Below, one piece after another: positions 37,759 to 46,943 of a stretch of 64,000 nt of DNA. Both the position numbers and the translations under genes were made by a program. The DNA is from Bacillus_BD sp963708895 (lineage in GTDB: Bacteria; Bacillota; Bacilli; Bacillales; Cytobacillaceae), in NCBI GenBank assembly GCA_963708895.1, contig CAVPUE010000002.1, positions 124,001 to 188,000 of the forward strand. The letters are read 5' to 3'. Numbering within the stretch: the first letter of the stretch is position 1; each line of letters begins with the position of its first letter. Below the pieces are notes generated by a model. That model searched no databases, was not told the DNA's origin, and worked only from the letters and a program-made list of their open reading frames with translations.

Positions 37759-37890
37759 AAATGACTTGTATATGGGCAACTGAAACTGAGTCATTTGGGG
37801 CAACTGGTGCAACCAGCCTTTACAGGAAATATCTTTGTTGATGTAAGGGTTATTTTTATGGTTTTAAGAGCTGGACTACGGCTCTTAAAA
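37759..37890 (+). ncRNA. Structured leader upstream of the prepilin gene
   Basis: Four stems in series: AAATGACT/AGTCATTT (37759-37796), ACTGG/CCAG with loop TGCAA (37803-37816), CCTTTACA/TGTAAGGG (37817-37849) and TTTTAAGAGC/GCTCTTAAAA (37862-37890). Two GGGCAAC-like words lie in the first loop and after the first stem. A TATAAT at 37720-37725 could start this leader. Three stems are perfect or nearly so, which is unlikely by chance in a non-coding gap. Such leaders before pilin genes are often c-di-GMP riboswitches, but I do not see a clean match to either class. Confidence 0.55.
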
Positions 37891-37929
37891 TATAGAATTC
37901 TAGTAAACAAAGGGAGGATATGGTCAATT

Positions 37930-38353
37930 ATGTTTAAAAAACTTGTGAACTTAAAATTAAAGTTCACAAAAAAACCAAAAGGGCTTAACTCTAATTAAGT
38001 TGTTGGTTGTTATTGTTATTTTTGGGATTATTGCGGCGATTGCGATTCCGATGGTAATGTCTAATAGAGACGATGCAGTACTTAGTACTAATAAGCAAAA
38101 TGCTTCAATTTTACAGGATGCTGTTAATAGATATTATACTAGGAACGGTACTTACCCTGGTGCGTTAGAAAATCTTACTAAGCTGCCTAGCGGGGACAAT
38201 TATAAAGGTGGCCCATATATAGAATCAGTTCCATCTGTTGAAAATACTAAAAAATGTACAGTAACAACTTTCATTTATAGTAGAGTAGATAGTGGAAAAG
38301 TTTCTTTGGCTGAGGCTTGCTTACCAACTGAATCTAAATTTGTAACAAAATAA
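37930..38353 (+). CDS. Type IV prepilin-like protein (frame broken near 37982; K at +5)
   Basis: After ATG 37930 (MFKKLVNLKLKFTKKPKG) one extra base in the GGG at 37981-37983 shifts the frame. Downstream the class III signal reads G/LTLIKLLVVIVIFGIIAAIAIP, followed by a pilin-type helix and a C-terminal head with two Cys, about 140 residues. Prepilin peptidase would cut after the Gly. The invariant Glu at +5 is Lys here (AAG at 37997-37999). RBS GGGAGGA at 37912-37918. It is followed 50 bases later by its presumed processing peptidase. Confidence 0.8.
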
Positions 38354-38402
38354 TAAAAAAGATTTTTTTACATAGACAATATCTGAGAAGGGAAGAATTC
38401 TT

Positions 38403-39152
38403 TTGCTAATCATTGATCTCTTTGTCATCATAATTGGACTTATACTAGGTAGTTTTTTCAATGTCGTTGCAATTCGGCTCTTAAAAAAAGAGTCAATCGA
38501 CTTCCCTCCATCACATTGTGTCAATTGCAATCACCAATTATATGTACTTGATTTACTCCCTGTCTTTAGCTATTTATTTTTAAAAGGAAAATGCCGTTAT
38601 TGTAAAAGCTCAATTTCACCACTATATCCATTTGGCGAATTATTGACAGCGGTTTCAATATTTTTTGTCTATAAAAATGTTGGTTTATCACTTGAACTAA
38701 TTCCTACATTACTTTTAACTATCTTATTAGTAATTTCCGTTTTAACAGATATTCGCGAACAGTTAATCTTAGATATTGTCACTTTGCCTATGTTAGGAAT
38801 ATTAATTCTTGTTCGATTATTCATCGGTACTGAACCTTTTTGGTACTATCTTCTAGGTGGTGCTGTGGGCTTCTTATTATTACTATTCCTTGCAATTGTC
38901 AGTAAAGGAGGCATGGGCGGGGGAGATATTAAATTATATGCAGCCATTGGTGTGGCTTTGGGACCTCTCCTCACTGTCATCAGTCTCGTCCTTACGTCCT
39001 TTGTTGGAGCCATTATTGGGATTTTCCTATTGATGACAGGAAAAGTAAAAAAAGGTCAACCAATCGCTTTTGGTCCTTCTATCTTTGTAGGTACTTTAAT
39101 TGCATATGTTTATGGGATCGATATTTTAGAATGGTATCTTGCCTTTTGGTAA
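38403..39152 (+). CDS. comC: Prepilin leader peptidase / N-methyltransferase (PilD/ComC)
   Basis: A 249-residue polytopic aspartyl protease that cleaves and methylates prepilins. N-terminal A24 region with LGSFFNVVAIRL, two CxxC pairs (CVNCNH and CRYCKS), then catalytic aspartates in LTDIRE and GMGGGDIKL. TTG start at 38403. It corresponds to comC next to folC in B. subtilis and could also serve ComG competence pseudopilins. Confidence 0.93.
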   Translation: MLIIDLFVIIIGLILGSFFNVVAIRLLKKESIDFPPSHCVNCNHQLYVLDLLPVFSYLFLKGKCRYCKSSISPLYPFGELLTAVSIFFVYKNVGLSLELIPTLLLTILLVISVLTDIREQLILDIVTLPMLGILILVRLFIGTEPFWYYLLGGAVGFLLLLFLAIVSKGGMGGGDIKLYAAIGVALGPLLTVISLVLTSFVGAIIGIFLLMTGKVKKGQPIAFGPSIFVGTLIAYVYGIDILEWYLAFW

Positions 39153-39264
39153 GGTATACCTTCTAAAGGTAGAGTAAGGAATCAACAAGGTAGAGAATAA
39201 TAGTATTGAGTTAAAAATAGAAAAAAATAATAGAAAAACATAAAACAAAAAGAGGAATGATACC

Positions 39265-40415
39265 GTGTTTCGTAAAAAAGTTTTTCAGCAATCGATTTCC
39301 ATAATAACTTCCTATCTTGTGCCACGATTAAGCTTGAAAGAGGAATTCCAGTTGTTCAAAGTATTGAAAAAATAAAAATAGAAGAAGATATAATTGTGGG
39401 TGGGTGTGTTTCTCAAGCAGAAATAATTTCCGATTTACTAGAAGACGTTTTAAGTGATGAAATCCTTTCCAAGGAAATTCATATAGCAATACCAACACAT
39501 AACATACTCATTCGTAAAATTACTTCTTTACTGGATATTGACGAAAATGAATTAGCTAAACTATTACAGTTTGGGGTTGGAGAAAGAATTCATTTGCCTT
39601 TTGAGAATCCGATTTATGATTTCGTGAAAATCGGATCGATTTTACCGGGTCATATGGAAGAAAAAGATGAAAACGATGAAGAATCGCTATCATTAGATGA
39701 TCTTGCCCAAGGGATTCAAAAGGATTTAGAAGGTCCCAAAAGTGAAATCCTACTGTTTGCAACATCACAGTCATTGTCACAGGATTTAGCGGATATTTGT
39801 GACGATGCTGGTATTAAACCACTGACAGCGGAAATCCGTGGCTTAGCTTTACAACGTTTGCTTTCATACACGCACCCTCGCTGGTTAAATGATATTGAAA
39901 TGATACTTGACGCCTCAAAGAATTCTGTCGATATTCATATTTTTAAAGATGGCTACATTGTTTTTTCAAGAATGATGTCGATTCAATCTAATGATTATGT
40001 ATCAAATCGTTACAACTTATCAAGGTAACAATGAGGATGTATTACTTTTTGAAGAGGATATCCCAACTTACTCAGATAACACAAAGTCAAATTGCTGCCA
40101 CCCTTGATGAAGTAAGGCAGTTTCAATCAGGATTCCTATGTCAATGACGTCGCACTTGAAATAGAGAGAGCACAGAACTTTTTCCGTTATTCCCTTAATG
40201 AACGTGAAAGTGAATTTAAGAGAATCATTGTGACGGGAGAAAGTGCAGACCAAATTTTTGAAACATTAAAAGAAAGAATGGGATTTGAAGAAATCGTCCG
40301 GAGTGATTTTCGTTCCATCCTCGATCATGACTTTATAAATGAAAATCTCTTAGATTCATGCAGTGTGGCTATCGGTCTAGCAATGAGAGCTAACGAAATC
40401 AATAAAAGGAAATAA
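39265..40415 (+). CDS. pilM: PilM-like pilus assembly protein (several frame breaks)
   Basis: An actin-fold cytoplasmic component that links the pilus inner-membrane complex. GTG 39265 behind AGAGG begins MFRKK; after one base is restored near 39280 the frame gives FSAIDFHNNFLSCATIKLERG and runs through IHIAIPTHNILIRKI and DGYIVFSRMM. Further frame changes near 40000, 40085 and 40135 join the C-terminal part, ending SCSVAIGLAMRANE at 40415. Identification rests on the N-terminal pattern and its place between comC and the pilN start; four or more breaks leave open whether the gene is truly dead. Confidence 0.65.
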
Positions 40416-40451
40416 TGTGACAGGCAAAGTGTATTTTAAACGGAGGACAAC

Positions 40452-40498
40452 ATGGAAATTCGTATAAATTTATTACCTAAAACCTATAGTACAAATAC
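40452..40498 (+). pseudogene. pilN: pilN 5' fragment
   Basis: ATG 40452 behind CGGAGGACA opens MEIRINLLPKTYS, the characteristic PilN start (INLLP motif). The frame reaches a stop at 40522, and homology ends near 40490 where pilC-like coding begins in another frame. Only about 15 codons of pilN remain. Confidence 0.6.
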
Positions 40499-41085
40499 CG
40501 ACAAAAATGGTTATGGCCCTTTCTGATTTCATGATCAATTATTGGTATATCCTTGTTTTAGCAGTAATTCTATTATCTATTGCATTTATTGCCATAAAAC
40601 GTAATCCGAAGGGTCAATATATGTTGGATTTAGTTAAATTGAAAATCCCTGTATTCGGAGCATTAGCCCAAAAGCAGATCATTGCGAGAATCTCAAGAAC
40701 AATGGCCTCACTATTTGCCAGTTCTGTGCCCGTGCTGCAAATTTTAAGAATGAGTGGAGAAGTGTCAGGGAATAAAGTTTATGAAAAAGTATTAGATGAA
40801 TCTCGTGAATCCTTACGAAGGGGTGCGAGTTTGTCATTGCCGCTTGCTCAAAGCTGGGTATTTCCTAGTTTAGTCAGTCACATGGTTGCAATTGGAGAGG
40901 AAACAGGGCAATTAGACACGATGTTAGAAAAGATTGCAGACTTCTATGAGGAAGAAGTGGAACAGTTGGCCTCACGTTTAAGTACCGTTATTGAACCATT
41001 AATGATTGCGATTCTGGGTATCATTGTAGGGACGATTGTACTCGCCGCCATGATGCCAATGTTCTCAATTTATCAGAACGTATAA
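40491..41085 (+). pseudogene. pilC: pilC (type II secretion F domain) 3' fragment
   Basis: From about 40491 the frame QIPTKMVMALSDFMINYWY continues as the C-terminal half of a PilC/GspF platform protein. It has a membrane helix (YILVLAVILLSIAFIAI), the second T2SS-F domain (RISRTMASLFASSVPVLQIL...GEETGQLD), and the last helix (ILGIIVGTIVLAAMMPMFSIYQ). It has no start or RBS of its own: ATG 40507 lacks one. The N-terminal half is absent, and the fragment is joined to the start of pilN, an order not expected from a simple deletion. Confidence 0.7.
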
Positions 41086-41299
41086 CTTTTCGAAAAAGAT
41101 ATCCAAAAATTGTACAACTTTACTCTATATAGAAGGTCTTTTTTAACATCATCATAAAAACTAAAATAACTCTTTAAAACAATCAGTGTTGACAGCAGAA
41201 AATAACACTAGTTTGGCCTAAAAACAAGATATCCTATATCCTCTTCCTTAGTGAATAGAACAAATACGCATGATGAGAAATTTGACGAAAGCATTCTCT

Positions 41300-41330
41300 A
41301 ACAAGACGACAGAAGTCTTGTTTTTTTTTT
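41300..41330 (+). terminator. Terminator between the pilus genes and spoIIB
   Basis: AACAAGAC/GTCTTGTT with a GACAGAA loop and a run of ten T. The preceding 200 bases after pilC show no gene. Confidence 0.8.
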
Positions 41331-41385
41331 GGTCCCATATGATAGGATGAAACCTACCAGCAATTGTAGGGAGGTCAAATCTAAG

Positions 41386-42484
41386 ATGGACAAGCCTAAA
41401 AATGAGAATACGATTACGATCAAAATTAACGGAAAAGAAAGTCCGGTTCATGAAGATAACAAAAAAGACATGGTAGACCAACAAAGTGATGAAACCAACG
41501 AACAAACAGCGACAAGTGCAAATCCTCATGAGCTAGAAACGGCTGCGGCACAGGAAAAAAATGATGATAGTGATAACTTCGATTGGATTTTACCGAATAC
41601 GACTCCTACTCGAATAATCGAAGAATTTCAGCAAGTTCCAGACCCAATTAAGAAGAAAAAGAAAGTGAAAGACATCACAAATATTACGACCCTTGGAACG
41701 GGATTTAAACTAAATAAACAAACCTTTAGGAAAATGAACCTTTCTACCTTTTTAGCCATCTTTTTTGCTGTGATTATTAGGGACATTCTTTGGCCTTATG
41801 TTACTTAAAATAGTCCCAGCAGAAAAAGTGATCGAGAATGAACAGCCGGTGATCAATCAAGAAGTTCAAAAGCAATCAGACAAAGAAACAAGTCAAGGCA
41901 GTGGAACATTAGAAGGCAAGCGGCAAGCTTTATCGTTAGCCGTCGTACAGGAAGGAATCTACTCTAGCAAAGAAGGAGCAGAAAACATAAAAAAAAATTT
42001 AAATGATCAAGGAATCCCAGCTGAAGTCTTTGCAGCGAACGGACAATTCGCTATTTTTGTAGGGATCTCGAGTAATGTAGAAGAGGCTAAGGTGATTGGA
42101 AACACTTTAAAAACGAGCGGAATCGATACTTACGCTAAACAGTGGAGTATTGAAGAAAAGAATCTTTCCAAATTAAATGAGGAAGAGAAAAAAGTACTTG
42201 AAATGTCATCAAAGGTTTATGCTAGTTTTAACGAAAGTATTTCCTCTGTTAATGGGAGTAATCCAATTTCACCAAAGTTAATGGAGGATGTCACAAAGCA
42301 TACCTCGAGCTTAACAGCAATTGACAAGGGAAAGTTACAAAATCAGAGTATCATCGGGATTCATTCCCAACTAGAAGCAGCCTCCTCTCAATTAAAGGAA
42401 TACAATAATAAACCACAATCAAGCACACTAAATAGGGTTCAACAACATCTGCTTTCCTTTTTAACCAATTATCAAAGTCTATAA
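41386..42484 (+). CDS. spoIIB: Stage II sporulation protein SpoIIB (frame broken near 41780)
   Basis: Septal peptidoglycan-binding protein that helps engulfment by recruiting the DMP machinery. It has a cytoplasmic acidic N-terminus (MDKPKNENTITIKINGKE), one transmembrane helix (FLAIFFAVIIGTFFGLMLL after repair), and an extracytoplasmic SPOR domain (LAVVQEGIYSSKEGAENIKK...GISSNVEEAK). One extra base near 41781 (ATTATTAGGG) splits the frame inside the helix. ATG 41386 lies 10 bases after GGGAGGT. The position before maf-radC matches B. subtilis. Confidence 0.88.
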
Positions 42485-42583
42485 TAAGACAGTAGATACG
42501 ATTATTTACATTCTAAATTTGTCGAGATGGTCAAAAAAGATCGATAAAAGTATTTTCCGGGAAATGGAAATAAAAACCGTAGG

Positions 42584-42631
42584 AAGAGGTAAACTATGAT
42601 AGAGAATTTTTTCATAGTCTGCCTCTTTTTG
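42584..42631 (+). terminator. Terminator of spoIIB
   Basis: Imperfect stem AAGAGGTAAACTATGA/TCATAGTCTGCCTCTT followed by T residues. Confidence 0.7.
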
Positions 42632-42736
42632 CTCTTATAAATTTTCAAAAACACAAAGGATAGTCATTGTTTGTCATAGATAGAAATGGTAGGATGAAAT
42701 TGTATCTCCCTAAATAAAATAAAGGAAGGTGAAACA

Positions 42737-43312
42737 ATGCAAGACCTCATTTTAGCCTCATCTTCTCCACGACGAAAAGAACTTCTAGAAAATCTCCAAC
42801 TATCGTTTAAAACCGTAAGTAGTGATGTGGATGAAAATTATGATCCAAATTGGGCTCCACATGAAATTGTGATGGAATTAGCTTCACGTAAGGCGAAGGC
42901 AGTCGCTTTAAATTATCCAACCTCTTTTGTGATTGGATCTGACACGATTGTGGTAAAGGATGACCAGATTTTAGGAAAACCACAAACACGTGAAGAAGCT
43001 TTTTCAATGTTACAAATTTTATCAGGTAAAACGCATTCAGTTTTTACAGGTGTTGCGATTATAACGCCAAAGGAAGAAATTACATTTTATGAAAAAACGG
43101 ATGTAGAGTTTTGGGAGTTATCCCAGGAAGAAATTCATCAGTATCTTGACACAGGTGAACCGTTTGATAAAGCTGGTGCTTATGGGATACAGGGCTTTGG
43201 TAGTCTTCTTGTGAAAAAGATAACAGGAGATTACTTTGCTGTTGTTGGACTTCCAGTTGCGCGAACGATGAGAGAACTGAAAAAGGCAGGATTTGATCGT
43301 TTTTCTCGATAA
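42737..43312 (+). CDS. maf: Maf nucleotide pyrophosphatase (septum-formation inhibitor family)
   Basis: A 191-residue Maf protein: LASSSPRRKELL at residues 6-17, the GSDTIV motif with the catalytic Asp near residue 70, and FDKAGAYGIQG near 145-155. Homologues hydrolyse dTTP/UTP and modified nucleotides; overexpression blocks septation in B. subtilis. RBS AAGGAAGGTG. Confidence 0.95.
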   Translation: MQDLILASSSPRRKELLENLQLSFKTVSSDVDENYDPNWAPHEIVMELASRKAKAVALNYPTSFVIGSDTIVVKDDQILGKPQTREEAFSMLQILSGKTHSVFTGVAIITPKEEITFYEKTDVEFWELSQEEIHQYLDTGEPFDKAGAYGIQGFGSLLVKKITGDYFAVVGLPVARTMRELKKAGFDRFSR

Positions 43313-43351
43313 CTCCCGCTCGGATAGTCCGAGGATAGGGAGGAAATTATT

Positions 43352-44041
43352 TTGACAACTGAATCATTGATGATCCGTGATTTTCCAAAGGATGAAAGAC
43401 CTAGAGAACGGTTTGTTCAATCAGGGCCGGAAAGTTTATCCAATCATGAATTACTGGCCCTTATGCTCCGGACAGGAACAAAAGAAGAATCTGTCCTGCA
43501 ATTAGCAAACCGACTACTAACGCATTTTGAAGGATTGCGATTATTAAAGGATGCCACACTTGATGAAATGACGGCTATTAAAGGCATTGGTTCTGCGAAA
43601 GCGATCCAAGTTCTTGCTGCCATTGAATTAGGTAGAAGAGTCTCCAATTTAAACTACGATGACCGCTATGTAATCCGCTCCCCGGAAGATGGGGCTAAAT
43701 ATGTCATGAACGACATGCGCTTCCTCACACAAGAACACTTCGTCACACTTTATTTAAATACGAAAAATCAAGTCATGAATAAAAAAACCATCTTTATTGG
43801 CAGCCTAAACGCGTCGATCGTGCATCCGCGCGAGGTATATAAGGAAGCTTTACGACGTTCAGCCGCTTCAATCATTTGCATCCATAATCACCCCAGTGGC
43901 GACCCCTCACCAAGTCGCGAAGACATAGAAGTAACGAAGCGTTTAAACGAATGTGGGAGGATTTTAGGCATTGATTTGCTCGATCATTTGATCATCGGTG
44001 AAAATAAATTTGTCTCTTTGAAGGAGAAAGGGTACTTATAA
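43352..44041 (+). CDS. radC: RadC-family JAB/MPN protein
   Basis: A 229-residue protein with an N-terminal helix-hairpin-helix region (LDEMTAIKGIGSAKAIQVLAA) and a C-terminal JAMM metal motif (CIHNHPSGDPSPSREDIEVT). A DNA-repair role was once claimed; the true function is unclear. TTG 43352 with GGGAGG upstream. Confidence 0.93.
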   Translation: MTTESLMIRDFPKDERPRERFVQSGPESLSNHELLALMLRTGTKEESVLQLANRLLTHFEGLRLLKDATLDEMTAIKGIGSAKAIQVLAAIELGRRVSNLNYDDRYVIRSPEDGAKYVMNDMRFLTQEHFVTLYLNTKNQVMNKKTIFIGSLNASIVHPREVYKEALRRSAASIICIHNHPSGDPSPSREDIEVTKRLNECGRILGIDLLDHLIIGENKFVSLKEKGYL

Positions 44042-44291
44042 GACTATGATTTTGGAGTTGGTTGCGATATAATATAGTTTGTGATTTTTTGACAAAAATT
44101 GATGTTTTGTAACAAATTTTCTTACAACGACGAAATGCGATAAAATGAAGTGGATAATAGATAAACTTAGTTTGCAATTGTTAGAAGCACAGAGGTAAAG
44201 CTGCCATTAATCGGAGAGGTATTTTTCTGTTTTAAGGAGAAAAATGAGGTCGACTACTTGTGCATTATGTTTTAGAAGGGGAGATACAAGC

Positions 44292-45314
44292 ATGTTTGGA
44301 ATTGGGACAAGAGACCTTGGAATTGATCTAGGGACTGCGAACACATTAGTTTATGTAAAAGGAAAAGGGGTCGTCGTAAGAGAACCATCTGTTGTTGCCT
44401 TACAAACGGATACGAAGAATATTGTTGCTGTTGGGAATGATGCGAAAAATATGATTGGTCGTACTCCAGGGAATGTTGTGGCATTGCGTCCAATGAAAGA
44501 TGGAGTCATTGCTGATTATGATACAACTGCCGTGATGATGAAGTACTATATTAAAGAAGCAACAAAGTCAAAAAGTATTTTTTCTGGGAAACCGTATGTG
44601 ATGATCTGTGTTCCATCCGGGATCACAGCAGTAGAAGAGAGAGCGGTAGTTGATGCCACTCGCCAAGCGGGAGCAAGAGATGCCTATACGATCGAAGAAC
44701 CGTTTGCAGCAGCGATTGGTGCGAATCTACCTGTTTGGGAACCAACGGGTAGTATGGTCGTTGATATTGGCGGTGGAACGACTGAAGTCGCAATTATCTC
44801 ATTAGGTGGAATTGTTACCAGTCAATCCGTTCGAATTGCTGGCGATGAAATGGATGAAGCGATTGTGAACTATATCCGTAAAACGTACAATTTAATGATT
44901 GGGGAACGGACTTCAGAAGCCATCAAAATGGAAATCGGTTCTGCAGGGGAACCAGACGGAATTGAAAATATGGAAATCCGTGGTCGTGACCTTTTAACAG
45001 GATTGCCAAAAACAATTGAAATCACAGCAAAAGAGATTTCCAATGCTCTAAAAGATACGGTATTATCGATTGTTGATGCTGTAAAAGTAACATTAGAAAG
45101 AACGCCACCAGAACTTGCTGCGGACATCATGGATCGTGGGATTGTTTTAACAGGTGGAGGAGCGCTTCTGCATAATATGGACAAAGTCATCAGTGAAGAA
45201 ACAAACATGCCTGTCTTAATTGCGGAAAATCCACTGGATTGTGTTGCGATTGGAACAGGAAAAGCATTAGATCATATTCATTTATTTAAAAATAAAGCGA
45301 AAGATGCTCGCTAA
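44292..45314 (+). CDS. mreB: Rod-shape determining protein MreB
   Basis: Bacterial actin that positions the lateral-wall synthesis machinery, 340 residues. Phosphate-1 loop GIDLGTANTLVY at about 10-21, phosphate-2 DIGGGTTEVA, adenosine motif LTGGGALL. ATG 44292 follows AAGGGGAGA; an in-frame start at 44244 would add 16 non-conserved residues. First gene of mreBCD. The 250-base gap after radC is AT-rich and must hold its promoter; a GATAAAAT near 44139 is one candidate -10. Confidence 0.97.
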   Translation: MFGIGTRDLGIDLGTANTLVYVKGKGVVVREPSVVALQTDTKNIVAVGNDAKNMIGRTPGNVVALRPMKDGVIADYDTTAVMMKYYIKEATKSKSIFSGKPYVMICVPSGITAVEERAVVDATRQAGARDAYTIEEPFAAAIGANLPVWEPTGSMVVDIGGGTTEVAIISLGGIVTSQSVRIAGDEMDEAIVNYIRKTYNLMIGERTSEAIKMEIGSAGEPDGIENMEIRGRDLLTGLPKTIEITAKEISNALKDTVLSIVDAVKVTLERTPPELAADIMDRGIVLTGGGALLHNMDKVISEETNMPVLIAENPLDCVAIGTGKALDHIHLFKNKAKDAR

Positions 45315-45339
45315 CATTCAGTATAGAGGTGTGTAACCA

Positions 45340-46225
45340 ATGCCACAGTTCTTTTTGAACAAACGCCTGATTATTTTGCTTGTTAGCATTATCATTCTCG
45401 TGGCATTAATAGGGTTTTCACTAAAAGAACGTGAAGAATTGACCTGGCCTGAACAGTTCGTCAAAGATACTGTTGGCTGGGCTCAAACCCTTGTGTCTAG
45501 ACCGGCCCATTATTTCGCCGGTTTTTTTGAAAATGTAAAGGACTTGCAAAATACATATGAGGAAAATAAAGAGTTAAAGTCTAAGCTAAATGAATTAGCG
45601 CAGCTAAAAGCAAATGTACAGAGCTTAGAAGATGAAAATGAAAAACTAAGAGATATATTAGATAAAGAAGAATCATTAAGTGACTTTGAGCCGATCCAGG
45701 CAACAGTGATTGGACGTGATCCAGGTCGTTGGAATGAGCTTGTGATTATTAATAAAGGCACTACGGATGGAATAGAAGCAAGTATGTCCTGTGATTACTT
45801 CATCTGGATTGATTGGAAAAGTGAAAAATAGCCGTCAATTTACTTCAACCGTTCAGCTTTTGAGTTCAAATGATCCGACAAACCGCGTTTCTGCTGAAAT
45901 TCTTGGAGGCGATCAAATCTATAATGGTCAAATAGAAGGATTTGATCGAGAACAAGAGATGTTGTTGTTAAAAAGAATTCCTTATGAAGCGAAAATTAAA
46001 AAAGGTCAAATTGTCGAAACTTCTGGTTTGGGTGGAATTTTCCCATCAGGGCTTGTCATTGGAACCGTTGAAGAGGTTGTGCCAGATGAATATGGCTTAA
46101 CACAAACAGCTTATGTAAAACCAGGTGCTAATTTCTATGATATTGAGCATGTCATGGTGGCAAAAAGGACTATGACTCAGCCTGAATTAAGTGATATGAT
46201 GGGTGAGGAGGAGGAGAAAGAGTAA
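45340..46225 (+). CDS. mreC: Rod-shape determining protein MreC (frame broken near 45786)
   Basis: Bitopic membrane protein of the elongasome. One helix (residues 9-27), a coiled coil (ENKELKSKLNELAQLKANVQ, about 63-110), and extracytoplasmic beta domains. One extra T in ATGTCCTGTG near 45786 breaks the frame; removing it gives MPVITSSGLIGKV and continues to 46225, about 294 residues. It overlaps mreD (TAATG). Confidence 0.93.
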
Positions 46226-46738
46226 TGAAATTTTTTCTTCCTCTTATCATTAGTTTAAGTTTTATTTTTGAAAGTATCTTTGTGGAACTATTACCAGAAG
46301 CTTTCTCAAAGAGTGATATGATATTAGTCCCGCATTTTCTTATGGTGATGATCATCTTTACCACGATCTATGGTAATCAGAAGCATGGTCTCATATATGG
46401 TTTTATATTTGGTCTTTTATTTGATGTTGTCTACACCGAAATCATTGGAATCTATCTTTTTCTCATCCCAGTGGTTACTAAAATTGTTTCTTGGTTGATG
46501 AAATTGCTACAATCAAATATTTTTGTTGCTCTTGTTGTCACTATTAATCGGTGTTACCTTACTAGAATTAGGTGTCTATGAAATGAATTTTCTTATTGGG
46601 ATCACAAAGATGAATTTTACTAGTTTCCTGAATGTTAGATTGGTACCAACATTAATCCTAAATCTAATATTTATTGTCATTGTGGCTTTCCCTTTAAAAA
46701 GATTTATGGATGCTTATGCACAATCATTAAAAGATTAG
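46225..46738 (+). CDS. mreD: Rod-shape determining protein MreD (frame broken near 46535)
   Basis: Polytopic partner of MreC with about five membrane helices, roughly 170 residues. The frame from ATG 46225 shifts at GCTCTTGTTGTCAC near 46535, where one extra base separates FVALL from SLLIGVTLLELGVYEMNFL. The C-terminus ends RFMDAYAQSLKD at 46738. Confidence 0.9.
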
Positions 46739-46754
46739 TTGTATTCTCCATTAT

Positions 46755-46778
46755 TATTTTGAGAAAAGAGCTTTATAA
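46755..46778 (+). repeat. Partial copy D of the dispersed element
   Basis: TTTTGAGAAAAGAGCTTTATA (46757 onward, reported in part) matches the right arm and next bases of copies A and B. No left arm or 3' hairpin is visible. It starts about 17 bases after the mreD stop. Short, so it could be chance similarity. Confidence 0.4.
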
Positions 46779-46943
46779 AAAGGGTATTTAAAGGATTTTG
46801 TCGAAGTTATAAAGCGGTTTTTCTAATTTTATAAATATAAAGATAATCCGTTACATTAAATGTATAGATAAAAATAATAGAGAGTATTCTTTCTAATGCT
46901 TTCTTAGTATGACAGTGCTCTAGTTGAGGTGAATATCTTAATA

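Noticed and set aside
37759..37890. Direct call of a GEMM-I c-di-GMP riboswitch upstream of the prepilin
   Set aside because: The GGGCAAC words are suggestive, but the GAAA tetraloop stem, the ACGCAAAGCC segment and the receptor are not present in the right order, so I report only a structured leader.
45791..46225. A second, independent mreC-like gene
   Set aside because: It is the second half of MreC separated by a one-base gain at 45786.
46741..46940. A further full copy of the dispersed element upstream of minC
   Set aside because: Only about 20 bases match; the 3' hairpin and left arm are absent, so it is listed as a doubtful partial copy.
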